This document shows, piece by piece, positions 1-7,387 of a stretch of 64,000 nucleotides of DNA; the first letter of the stretch is position 1; the number at the start of each line of letters is the position of its first letter. Location: NCBI RefSeq assembly GCF_900100195.1, contig NZ_FNES01000015.1, forward strand, positions 1-64,000, given 5' to 3'. The notes below the pieces were generated by a model, which saw only the letters and a list, made by a program, of their open reading frames with translations, was not told where the DNA came from and did no database searches. Made by a program: the position numbers and the translations under genes. The stretch is from Billgrantia gudaonensis. GTDB lineage: Bacteria > Pseudomonadota > Gammaproteobacteria > Pseudomonadales > Halomonadaceae.

Positions 1-275
1 ACCGCGGCTTTTTTTGCGATTTCAAGCTCTTCCGACTTCTCGGCCAGTTGACGCTTGAGCCGGGCATTCTCGTCGGCCAGGGCTTGCTCGCGCTCTGAGG
101 CGCTTTGCTGCTGCTGGGCCTTGGCTCGCCACTGGTAGAGCTGGCTGGGCTGCAGGCCAAGCTCTCGGGCGGCGGCACTGATGCCGACACGGTCGGCGAG
201 GGCCAGTGCCTCGGCCTTGTAGTCCTGGGAGTAGCGGGTACGGGTCTTCTTCATCGAAGCTGCTTGCCTTGCCAT
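1..275 (-). CDS. IS3-family transposase OrfA (partial)
   Basis: This is the N-terminal 91 residues of an IS3-type OrfA, a DNA-binding protein that acts with the OrfB integrase. It begins MARQAASMKKTRTRYSQDYK. A helix-turn-helix of the transposase_8 kind follows (ALADRVGISAAARELGLQPSQLYQWR), then a charged coiled coil typical of OrfA (ENARLKRQLAEKSEELEIAKKAA). The ATG is at 273-275; a second ATG seven codons in is possible. The gene is cut by the window start. The same start sequence recurs as remnants near 2870 and 4972. Confidence 0.85.
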   Translation of the reverse strand, partial: MARQAASMKKTRTRYSQDYKAEALALADRVGISAAARELGLQPSQLYQWRAKAQQQQSASEREQALADENARLKRQLAEKSEELEIAKKAA

Positions 276-316
276 GGGTCACCTCGTCTCAGTGTACTGT
301 CTTAACGAGGTGTCCA
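1..316 (-). mobile_element. IS3-family insertion sequence, left part (cut by window start)
   Basis: The element runs off the window start. It contains the beginning of a transposase OrfA on the minus strand, and its outer end lies near 311-316, where the minus-strand end reads TGGACACCTCGTTAAGACAG. That terminus starts with TG, as IS3-family ends do. The next bases are foreign to the element and lead into a recD remnant. The exact boundary is inferred because the other end and the target duplication are not in the window. Confidence 0.7.
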
Positions 317-378
317 CTGCTGCTGGGCAAGATCACTACCACCACATTGCACGCCGCCCTCCCCACCAGTGACGATAG

Positions 379-660
379 CGGCAGATCAAGTGGGTGCTGC
401 CCAGCCGCCTGCAGGCGGTGGAGGCCGTATTCGCCATGACGGTGCACGAATCCCAAGGCTCGGAATTCACCCACACCACCCTGATGCTCCCCGACGCCCC
501 AAACCCCTTCCTCACCCGAGAGCTGGTCTACACCGGCATCACCCGCGCCCGCGACTGGCTCACCGTGGTGGAAACCGGCCGCAGCATGCTGGATGAAGCG
601 GTGACGAGGGAGGTGAGTGGGTTGGGGTCTGGATTAGTAGATAACTGGCCATTGTCGTGA
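379..660 (+). pseudogene. recD 3' fragment (exonuclease V alpha subunit remnant)
   Basis: The open frame encodes the C-terminal part of RecD, the 5'-3' helicase subunit of RecBCD. It contains the conserved motif FAMTVHESQGSEF followed by LTRELVYTGITRARDWLTVVE, which is helicase motifs V-VI. An in-frame TAG at 376-378 closes the frame upstream, so no complete recD is present. The N-terminal two thirds, including Walker A, are missing. It sits between the IS end and the AT-rich ATPase gene. A second shorter remnant of the same region lies at 6923-7010. Confidence 0.8.
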
Positions 661-683
661 AATGCAGTGGCGAGTTATAAAAA

Positions 684-2345
684 TCAGGCATCCTTAGCGC
701 AATCTTCACTCCTGACAATCGAAAAACGCCTCCACATCATAGGGTGCACATATATTCTGCTATTACCTTTTACATTCGGATTTGTATATATCATTCTCTC
801 TTCAAAACTCCATCGCGTAGGGCTCTGGGAATCTTTTTTAACCCCTACAACCCCAACCCTATAAAACGACCTTGCTATTTCTATTCTAAAAAAAGACTCA
901 GAAATTTCACCATTAAGGAACTTTTCCGCAGAAAGACCTAGGGTGTCAGACTTATACCCATCCCTCTGCACAACCGAATTAGCAACAGCCATCAATTCTT
1001 CGCCATCAATAGAACCAAGCCTAAACCCATCCTGACGATTATCTAACAGCGGCAAAAATACTGAGAGATTTGGATATATCGACACCCATTCATCAATAAT
1101 ACTCCTTGAACGATCCTCACTATACTGCTCCTCAACACCTCTCACAACATCCTGAGTAATAGAGGACTTGCCAACCGATGCATCCAAAACATAATTAACA
1201 TAAGTTATAACATCTCGCGGCCTATTAAATGTGCGCTGCAAAATATATTCAAACGTTTTCCTCTTTCCAACCTTCCCCGGAAAAATATCATCGAAGTTTA
1301 TAGACTGACTTGTATACTTATATCTCAATAAATAATTTATCCTTTTCTCCACCAACTCCTGCAAATGCTCCTGACTCCACATCAATGGCATCATAAGATC
1401 GCGATACTTTTCTTCTTGAAATCCTGTATCATTAGCTTCACTGAATATCCTTTCTACTACATCCAGCCTCATGGCGACTACAAGCTTGAGAGTAGTGATC
1501 GAACGAAAAGTACGCATTTCCTCGATTAGCGCCCGCAATATCTTATACTTAATATCATCAGACGCCCAATTTTCATCCAGCCTGTCGATCAATACAAAAT
1601 ATTTCTTCTGTCTATCAGTAAAAACATCCTCAGCCAAAAAACTAACAACCTCACCAAGCTCTTTTATTTGAATTTTCTGTATGGCGCCTTTGCTTTTATT
1701 TACCACCTCTCTTCTTTCAGTCTCAGTTAGCTTTTTCGCCGCCTCAGCTCCACCCTGTAAATTAAAGGCGGAAGATGAGAACCCCCCACTCAACTCAGTT
1801 TCAATAGAAGAAACCACCTCCCTAACCCTGTCCTCTGTCTCTTCCCAAAATTGGTCACCCCATTTCTGAAGATATTCAATCGCCTTCTTTTTTGGCTTAT
1901 CTTTCTTAAGGACCCCGCCAATTGCTTGCTTAAAGGAGTCCATAGCTGTCTCATTTCTAATGCTATACTTATACTTCAAAAGTTCAACAACAATCACATG
2001 CCGCCAAAGCAACCTAAACAAAACATCAAGATTAACACCAGAGGAATGCATGAACTGAAGTATATTGCTATTAGCTATATAATCAATAGAAAGGTTTTCT
2101 GGTGCAAGATCAATAGCATGCTCAGCCGTTTTACGCAACTCAGACAGGAGCGCAGTTTTTCCCACCCCTGTTCTACCGATAACTAGAGAGCATGTATTAC
2201 TTAAATCCAGCAAGGCATCAATATCTCCTGTATCGACGTAACAAGACTCCAAAAAATCCGAATCTAGCTCTGCCTGAACAGCGCCTATCCTGTGATGACT
2301 TTTGAACTTAAAAACATTAGATTTAGATAAACCCTTCTTTCCCAT
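684..2345 (-). CDS. P-loop ATPase of the Sll1717 type, putative defence-island protein
   Basis: The product is about 553 residues long and resembles the uncharacterised Sll1717-family P-loop ATPases. Walker A is GRTGVGKT at about residues 57-64 and a Walker B-like strand reads YFVLIDRLDENW near 240. The remainder is helical with no other motif I recognise. ATG at 2343-2345 is preferred over the upstream TTG/GTG in the same frame. The coding sequence is strikingly AT-rich compared with both neighbours, a sign of recent transfer. It lies among recD, IS and type I restriction debris. A role in phage defence is only inferred from family and setting. Confidence 0.65.
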   Translation of the reverse strand: MGKKGLSKSNVFKFKSHHRIGAVQAELDSDFLESCYVDTGDIDALLDLSNTCSLVIGRTGVGKTALLSELRKTAEHAIDLAPENLSIDYIANSNILQFMHSSGVNLDVLFRLLWRHVIVVELLKYKYSIRNETAMDSFKQAIGGVLKKDKPKKKAIEYLQKWGDQFWEETEDRVREVVSSIETELSGGFSSSAFNLQGGAEAAKKLTETERREVVNKSKGAIQKIQIKELGEVVSFLAEDVFTDRQKKYFVLIDRLDENWASDDIKYKILRALIEEMRTFRSITTLKLVVAMRLDVVERIFSEANDTGFQEEKYRDLMMPLMWSQEHLQELVEKRINYLLRYKYTSQSINFDDIFPGKVGKRKTFEYILQRTFNRPRDVITYVNYVLDASVGKSSITQDVVRGVEEQYSEDRSRSIIDEWVSIYPNLSVFLPLLDNRQDGFRLGSIDGEELMAVANSVVQRDGYKSDTLGLSAEKFLNGEISESFFRIEIARSFYRVGVVGVKKDSQSPTRWSFEERMIYTNPNVKGNSRIYVHPMMWRRFSIVRSEDCAKDA

Positions 2346-2414
2346 ATTCACCAACTTTATCTAGCACATCATTTTATGAAAAATCGGAGGCAGCCTCTCA
2401 CCCCTCCACTTTTT

Positions 2415-2741
2415 TCATTTCTCATGATAAAACGCCAGCCTCCCCTCTATCTTCTCCATCCCCTCCAACGGCAACTCATAACTCCACGCCACATCTGTGC
2501 GATCACCAAACGAGAAATACGCGGCATCGCCCTTGAATGGGCAGTGGGTGACTGTTTCGGAGGGAGTCAGCAGGTCCATCCGCACGTCGTCGCGGGGAAT
2601 GTACTGGCGTGGCGGATAGCCGCGTTCACGGAGCTCGATGGCGCGGGTGGTGTCGGCAAGCGGAGTGCCGTCGATGACGGCACGCACTCGGCGGTCGTGC
2701 GGGTGCAGGGTGATGCGGGGCTCGGAGGAAGCCGGTGCCAT
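2415..2741 (-). CDS. DUF427 domain protein
   Basis: This is a 108-residue protein with the single DUF427 fold. The family signatures are YPPRQYIPRDDV and THCPFKGDAAYFSF, followed by the Trp-Ser-Tyr stretch VAWSYELPLEGM. DUF427 proteins are small cytoplasmic beta-barrel proteins of unknown function. A paralogue with the same motifs is at 52059-52412 in this window. The ATG is at 2739-2741. The gene lies alone between the ATPase gene and repeat copy A, with no evident operon. Confidence 0.85.
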   Translation of the reverse strand: MAPASSEPRITLHPHDRRVRAVIDGTPLADTTRAIELRERGYPPRQYIPRDDVRMDLLTPSETVTHCPFKGDAAYFSFGDRTDVAWSYELPLEGMEKIEGRLAFYHEK

Positions 2742-2787
2742 GGTGCCATCCCTTGCGTACGGGTTGTGTCGTTATGGTGTCATTGGT

Positions 2788-2905
2788 TTCAGCCTAGCAC
2801 CGAAGGATGTTTTGCCCCATGCGTTGGATCAACGGAATGGCCGGGGCAGTACACTCAACGCGGTGGCCCATGGCCAGGCAAGCCGCGTCGATGAACCACA
2901 CCATG
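2788..2905 (+). repeat. Composite IS-derived repeat, copy A
   Basis: It starts with TTCAGCCTAGCACCGAAGGA, shared with copies at 4859 and 10455. About 60 bases later comes a decayed start of the IS3 OrfA gene: AGTACACT, then CCCATGGCCAGGCAAGCCGC, coding MARQAASM as in the element at the window start. Same order and orientation as copy B. The unit ends just before the FrnE-like gene. Confidence 0.7.
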
Positions 2906-2957
2906 GCTCCTGGAGATGCTAGGGTTCGAGGGAACCCTTCCCAATGGTTCCGCGACC

Positions 2958-3599
2958 ATGCCCCACGTCGACATCACCGTGATCTCCGATGCCATCTGCC
3001 CATGGTGCTTCATCGGCAAGCGCCACCTGGATCTCGCCCTGGCCGAACTGCCTGAGGAAGTCGGCGTATCGGTGGCCTGGCATCCTTTCGAGCTCAACCC
3101 CGACATGCCCGCCGGGGGGCTGTCGCGACGCGACTACCGCACCGCCAAGTTCGGCTCGTGGGAGCGTTCCCAGGCTCTCGACGCCCAGGTGGAGGCGGCT
3201 GCCGCCCAGACCGGTCTCGAGATTCACCACGAACGCATGACGCGAACGCCCAATACCTTCGACGCCCACCGGCTGATCTGGCTCGCCGGGGAACATGGCG
3301 TCCAGTCGGCCGTGGTAGACGCGCTTTTTCGGTACTACTTCGTCGAAGGGCAGGACATCGGTGACAGCGCGGTACTGGCCAACGCCGCCCGAGACGGCGG
3401 GCTAGCGGATATCGACGTACCCGCCTTCCTGGCGAGCGACCAGGGCCGCAATGAGGTAAGAGCAGCCCTCGACGAGGCGCAGCGACTGGGTGTGAGCGGT
3501 GTGCCCACCTTCATCATCGACGATGCAGTGGGTCTGGCGGGCGCCCAACCGCCCGAGGCACTGCGCCAGGCGATCCTCGAGAGGATCGGCAAGCGCTGA
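2958..3599 (+). CDS. DsbA-family oxidoreductase, FrnE-like
   Basis: The protein has 213 residues with a thioredoxin fold carrying the DsbA-type helical insertion. The redox motif is CPWC (SDAICPWCFIGKRHL, near residues 13-16) and the cis-Pro loop is GVSGVPTFIIDD near the C-terminus. This matches the FrnE/2-hydroxychromene isomerase-like group of cytoplasmic dithiol oxidoreductases. No signal peptide is visible. The ATG at 2958 starts MPHVDITVIS; an upstream in-frame ATG at 2916 would add non-conserved residues overlapping the IS-derived repeat. It stands alone. Confidence 0.88.
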   Translation: MPHVDITVISDAICPWCFIGKRHLDLALAELPEEVGVSVAWHPFELNPDMPAGGLSRRDYRTAKFGSWERSQALDAQVEAAAAQTGLEIHHERMTRTPNTFDAHRLIWLAGEHGVQSAVVDALFRYYFVEGQDIGDSAVLANAARDGGLADIDVPAFLASDQGRNEVRAALDEAQRLGVSGVPTFIIDDAVGLAGAQPPEALRQAILERIGKR

Positions 3600-3634
3600 G
3601 GGCCCGCGTCCCGACGATCTCGAGGGTGGCTGTC

Positions 3635-3679
3635 GTCGCTTATCGCGACATGGCCGCTTCGCCGTTGGGCTTCGAGAAG
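3635..3679 (+). pseudogene. Fragment of an MTA/SAH nucleosidase gene
   Basis: These 45 bases match 5290-5334 of the intact nucleosidase gene with about six mismatches and code VAYRDMAASPLGFEK against VAYRDMDATPLGFEK. No flanking homology is obvious. It is a scrap of a second copy or of an old duplication, placed just after the FrnE gene. Confidence 0.7.
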
Positions 3680-3700
3680 CCTGTTCCTGGCGGTTGGCGT

Positions 3701-4702
3701 TCATTGGTTCGCTTCGCTGTCGTCTTGTGACGGGTTGCCGTCTTCGACGATCAGGTTCATCACCAGGCGCACCATCAACTCTTTGGCCTTGGGGTCGCTC
3801 TCGGCGATCAGCAGGGTCAGGGCCGTAAGACCCTGCTCGTTCAGGGGCAGGTGCATGCCTTCCTGGCGCAGGTAGAGCAGGAAGAGGAAGGCACCGGAGC
3901 GCTTGTTGCCGTCCGAGAAGGGGTGGTTCTTGATCACGAAATACAACAGGTGGGCGGCGCGCTCCTCGCGGGTCTTGTACAGCGCCTCGCCGAACATGCT
4001 CTGTTCCAGGTTGCCCAGGATCGAGGCAAGCCCGTCGCTCCGGTCGCGCGCGAACAACTCGCTGGCCTCGCCACGGTCGCGCAGCTCTCTGGCCAGGGCA
4101 TTCAGGGCGCGCCGGGCTTCTTCCATGCCCAGCACACCCCGGGCCGGCCGAGCCCCCGGAGGCACGCCCAGCGCGTTCTCGTCGTAATCCTGCAGCAGCC
4201 GCCAGGTGCGGGCGTAGCCCAGGATCAGGCTCACCACCTCCTGGCCCAGGTCCGATACCAGCTCTTGCCGGGTGAGCGTCTGGCCGAGCAGCTCCACGGC
4301 TTGCTCCAGCTCAGCAAGGCCCTGCTGGGCCAGGCGGTACTCGTTGAGGCTGTAGCCCTGAGTCAGGTGCTCGCGGAGGACTCTGGTGGCCCACTGGCGG
4401 AAGCGCACGCCTCGATGGGATTTGACCCGGTAGCCCACGGAAATGATGACATCGAGGTTGTAGTGCTCAATGGCGCGCTGAACCTGCCGCTTGCCCTCCT
4501 GACGAACTATCCGGAATTTCCGGACAGTTCCCTCTCGGTCCAGCTCGCCCTCTTCGTACACATTACCGATGTGCTCGCTGACGGTGCGCAGATCCTTGCC
4601 GAACAGCTCTGCCATCTGCTTCTGGGTGAGCCAGACCGTCTCGCCTTCCAGGCGGACCTCCACCGGCTGGCGGGCATCCTCGAAAATCACGATCTCACTC
4701 AT
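3701..4702 (-). CDS. RhuM-Fic (virulence RhuM domain plus Fic/Doc domain) protein
   Basis: The 333-residue protein has two parts. Residues 1-140 are a RhuM domain (VWLTQKQMAELFGKDLRTVSEHIGNVY, then RQVQRAIEHYNLDVIISVGYRVKS). Residues 150-330 are a Fic/Doc domain with the active-site motif HPFSDGNKR at 260-268. GNKR rather than GNGR is the Doc-like form, and Doc enzymes transfer phosphate rather than AMP, so the chemistry is open. Proteins of this layout are common inside type I restriction loci, and an hsdR scrap lies just upstream. The ATG is at 4700-4702. Target and inhibitor are not visible. Confidence 0.85.
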   Translation of the reverse strand: MSEIVIFEDARQPVEVRLEGETVWLTQKQMAELFGKDLRTVSEHIGNVYEEGELDREGTVRKFRIVRQEGKRQVQRAIEHYNLDVIISVGYRVKSHRGVRFRQWATRVLREHLTQGYSLNEYRLAQQGLAELEQAVELLGQTLTRQELVSDLGQEVVSLILGYARTWRLLQDYDENALGVPPGARPARGVLGMEEARRALNALARELRDRGEASELFARDRSDGLASILGNLEQSMFGEALYKTREERAAHLLYFVIKNHPFSDGNKRSGAFLFLLYLRQEGMHLPLNEQGLTALTLLIAESDPKAKELMVRLVMNLIVEDGNPSQDDSEANQ

Positions 4703-4744
4703 ACAGCCCCCTGCGGTTCATGCCGGCGCAACCGTCTCGTGCTT

Positions 4745-4855
4745 TCACGCCAGGTTGCGGGTATCCACCGGGAACGGCATGCGCTTGGCCCCGGCGTGCT
4801 TGAGCAGGCGGTAGGTGCTGGTGAGAGCGGTGAAGGTCTTGCCCGCGCCGATTGA
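4745..4855 (-). pseudogene. hsdR fragment (type I restriction R subunit)
   Basis: On the minus strand the frame reads IGAGKTFTALTSTYRLLKHA and then AKRMPFPVDTRNLA followed by a stop. This is the Walker A region of the HsdR motor subunit, in which GAGKT binds ATP. Only about 36 codons remain. Its upstream side abuts repeat copy B, so an IS-related rearrangement probably removed the rest. hsdM and hsdS are not in the window. Confidence 0.8.
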
Positions 4856-4858
4856 ACG

Positions 4859-5007
4859 TCAGCCTAGCACCGAAGCATGACTTGGCCCATAGGCGGCTCG
4901 GTCGAAGCGCCAGCGACGGCTCGCCATCGCGCATCAGTATCCCCAGGCAGTAAACTGAGCCCAAGAGACCCATGACAAGGCAATCCGCGTCGATGAAGAA
5001 CTCCCGT
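4859..5007 (+). repeat. Composite IS-derived repeat, copy B
   Basis: The first 45 bases (TCAGCCTAGCACCGAAGCAT and on to about 4903) match copy C at 10456-10500 with about two differences. From about 4953 it carries the decayed left end of the IS3 element, including AGTAAACTGAG and the OrfA start ATGACAAGGCAATCC at 4972. The OrfA part is read as the N-terminus of the nucleosidase gene. Confidence 0.75.
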
Positions 5008-5655
5008 ACCCGTGACTCCCAAGCCCTTGCAACCGAGGCGCCCCAGCTGACGACACTGGGCGGCCGCCAAGTGCTTTTCGTGATGGCGGCCAAGGCCGAG
5101 TACGGCCCACACCTCAGGCAGCGTTTCACCCCGCTCATGACCGGCGTCGGCCCCGTGGAGGCGGCGGTGGAGCTCACCGCGGCCCTGGCCGCCCTCGCCC
5201 AGCAGGGGCGCCTGCCGGACCTGGTGGTGTCGCTGGGCTCGGCGGGCAGCCGGGTGCTGGAGCAGACCGAGGTCTATCAGGCGACCTCCGTCGCTTACCG
5301 CGACATGGACGCCACCCCGCTGGGCTTCGAGAAGGGAGTCACGCCCTTTCTCGATCTGCCGGCGACGCTGCCGCTGCCCCTGCGCATACCCGGCATTCGC
5401 GAGGCGACGCTCTCCACCGGCGCCGATATCGTCTCGGGCGCAGCCTATGACGCCATCGCCGCCGAAATGGTGGATATGGAGAGTTACGCCTGCCTGCGCG
5501 CCTGCACCCGCTTCGACGTGCCGCTGGTGGTGCTGCGCGGCATCTCGGATGGCAAGGCAGAGCTGCACCACGTGGATGACTGGACGGAGACCCTGCATAT
5601 CATCGACGAGAAGCTCGCCGCCGCCGTGGATCGCCTTGACGACGCCAGGTTATGA
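4972..5655 (+). CDS. MTA/SAH nucleosidase-family protein with IS-derived N-terminus
   Basis: The enzyme is of the Pfs/MTAN nucleoside phosphorylase fold, which cleaves the glycosidic bond of methylthioadenosine or S-adenosylhomocysteine in the activated methyl cycle. Visible motifs are FVMAAKAEYGP, TGVGPVEAA, LVVSLGSAGS, EMVDMESYA (ribose-binding Met-Glu) and VLRGISDGKA (catalytic Asp). Conserved similarity begins at about residue 30. Residues 1-23, MTRQSASMKNSRTRDSQALA onward, are the start of the IS3 OrfA read in its own frame. The native start has apparently been replaced. A 45-base scrap of a second copy lies at 3635. Confidence 0.85.
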   Translation: MTRQSASMKNSRTRDSQALATEAPQLTTLGGRQVLFVMAAKAEYGPHLRQRFTPLMTGVGPVEAAVELTAALAALAQQGRLPDLVVSLGSAGSRVLEQTEVYQATSVAYRDMDATPLGFEKGVTPFLDLPATLPLPLRIPGIREATLSTGADIVSGAAYDAIAAEMVDMESYACLRACTRFDVPLVVLRGISDGKAELHHVDDWTETLHIIDEKLAAAVDRLDDARL

Positions 5656-5677
5656 CGAAAGGCACGGCAGTTTTTCC

Positions 5678-6910
5678 ATGAATACAGGACGGGAGAGTCG
5701 GCCTTTGTCGTCGCCAATAACGAGAGACTCGCTCAACTGGCTGACCGGTCAGTTTCGCCAGCCAAGCAGGGAATCGATGTATCGGCGTGACATCGATTCC
5801 AGAGTTCGCCTCGAAACTTGCCTGGCCCTTAGCGTGGCTGCCCTGGTCTTTGGCATGTTTGCCATTTCGGACTACTACTATACCGGCGTGAGCACCGAAC
5901 TCTATCTGCTGCTCGCCATGCGAATCCTGGTGGTCGTCTCATGCCTGGCTCTGGCATTCGTGATCGGGCGCTGGGGAAACTATTCACGCAAGGGCTGGCT
6001 GCATGCCTTGCCACTCTGGATACTGGCGACGGGCATCATCTTGATCGTTCCCTTGCGTCCCGAGAGCCTCTCGACACAGGTCACCGCCGTGGTGGTGGCC
6101 ACCATGGCCTTCTATCTGCTGATTCCCAACCTGCTACCCGTGGTGGCATTCGCCAGCCTCTATTTGAGCCTGGGCTTCCTGGCCTCAGCGATGATGGTGG
6201 CCGATATTCCTGCCGTGGTCGCATTGCGCATATTGCTGTTGCTCATCATGACCAATGCCGTGGGTTTCTTCGCCTTGCTGCGTCTTGAAAAACTGCAGCG
6301 AAAGCAGTTCGCGCTGTTGCAGGAAGAGCGCGTTCAGAACCGCCAACTGGTCGAGGAAATCGCTCACCGACAATCGCTGGAAACGCAGCTGCGCATGGTC
6401 GCCGAGCGGGATGCCTTGACGGGCCTGGACAGCCGAAGCCATTTCATGAAGCGCGCCGAGGCGCTGCTTCTACGCTCGCAGCTCGAGAAGACGCCCTTCA
6501 GCCTGTTCATGATCGACGTAGATCACTTCAAGGCCATCAACGACACCTGGGGGCACAGCCAGGGGGACCGGGTGCTGACCGCGATCGCGGGGACCTGCAA
6601 GCGATCCCTCAGGCCCCAGGACGTGATCGGGCGCTTCGGCGGCGAAGAGTTCATCGTGGCCCTGCCGAATACTCACCTGAAAGACGCCCGTATGGTCGCG
6701 GAACGCGTGCAGAAGACGGTCGCCGAACTGCCGGCGATGGAAGAAATGCCCGATCACCGTCTGACCGTTACCATCGGCATCGCCGGGGTATTCCATGAAG
6801 AGACCGACTTGCCCGCCCTGATCCAGCAGGCCGACCGGGCCCTGTACGCCGGCAAGCACGGCGGAAGGAACCGGGTCGTGATGAGCCACGAAGGCACGCA
6901 CGAGACTTGA
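5678..6910 (+). CDS. Membrane diguanylate cyclase (GGDEF)
   Basis: The 410-residue protein makes cyclic di-GMP from two GTP. About six membrane segments occupy residues 45-220 (for example LAMRILVVVSCLALAFVIG). A short coiled coil follows, then a GGDEF domain from about 245. It has ERDALTGLDSR, FMIDVDHFKAINDTWGH and the active loop RFGGEEFIVAL. An RPQD inhibitory I-site stands exactly five residues before GGEEF, so product feedback is expected. No EAL domain is present. ATG at 5678 is preferred; 5777 is an alternative. It starts 22 bases after the nucleosidase gene. Confidence 0.9.
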   Translation: MNTGRESRPLSSPITRDSLNWLTGQFRQPSRESMYRRDIDSRVRLETCLALSVAALVFGMFAISDYYYTGVSTELYLLLAMRILVVVSCLALAFVIGRWGNYSRKGWLHALPLWILATGIILIVPLRPESLSTQVTAVVVATMAFYLLIPNLLPVVAFASLYLSLGFLASAMMVADIPAVVALRILLLLIMTNAVGFFALLRLEKLQRKQFALLQEERVQNRQLVEEIAHRQSLETQLRMVAERDALTGLDSRSHFMKRAEALLLRSQLEKTPFSLFMIDVDHFKAINDTWGHSQGDRVLTAIAGTCKRSLRPQDVIGRFGGEEFIVALPNTHLKDARMVAERVQKTVAELPAMEEMPDHRLTVTIGIAGVFHEETDLPALIQQADRALYAGKHGGRNRVVMSHEGTHET

Positions 6911-6922
6911 GGGTGGGAGCGG

Positions 6923-7010
6923 GTATACACCGGCATCACCCGCGCACGGAACTGCCTCACTGTGGTGAACAGCGGCCACGAAATGCTGGATGAAGCGGTG
7001 ACGGGGGTAG
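6923..7010 (+). pseudogene. Second recD 3' fragment
   Basis: This stretch codes VYTGITRARNCLTVVNSGHE and MLDEAVT, matching the motif VI region of the recD remnant at 526-610 with scattered changes. Only about 30 codons are left. It follows the diguanylate cyclase stop directly and precedes azlD, which points the other way. Confidence 0.75.
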
Positions 7011-7078
7011 CGAGGACGAGCGTCCACCGCCACCGAGTGCCGGCGCCATTGCGATTGCCAAGGCCGGTGGAAGCGTGG

Positions 7079-7387
7079 CTACAGCTGCCGGAACAGCGCC
7101 GCTGCGAGGATGCCGCCGGCAATGGCCGGTAGCGGCTTCTTCACCACCAGCATGATCGCGGCGGTGGTCAGCAGGGCCAGGCGGGCGCCGTGATCGCCGC
7201 TTACCGCCAGGGGCGCGAGCAGGGCCACCAGCACCGAGCCGGACATGGCGTGGATGAACTGCTTGACGCGGTAGCCGATGGGCACGAAGGACATGACGAA
7301 GACGCCGCCCCAACGGGTCGCCAGGGTCACCACGGCCATGGCCAGGATGACGGCCAACGCGCTCATGCCGCCCGTTTCAATGCTCAT
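7079..7387 (-). CDS. azlD: AzlD-family branched-chain amino acid exporter subunit
   Basis: This small membrane protein of 102 residues has three or four hydrophobic helices and the AzlD pattern LATRWGGVFVMSFVPIGYRVKQFIHAMSGSV, ending in GGILAAALFRQL. With AzlC it forms an exporter of branched-chain amino acids and analogues in the inner membrane. The ATG at 7385-7387 lies inside the end of azlC (overlap of 11 bases), so the pair is translationally coupled. The next sequence downstream is the second recD scrap. Confidence 0.88.
   Translation of the reverse strand: MSIETGGMSALAVILAMAVVTLATRWGGVFVMSFVPIGYRVKQFIHAMSGSVLVALLAPLAVSGDHGARLALLTTAAIMLVVKKPLPAIAGGILAAALFRQL

Noticed and set aside
5447..5677. 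Upstream extension of the diguanylate cyclase frame
   Set aside because: It lies inside the nucleosidase gene in another frame; the ATG at 5678 begins plausible protein sequence.
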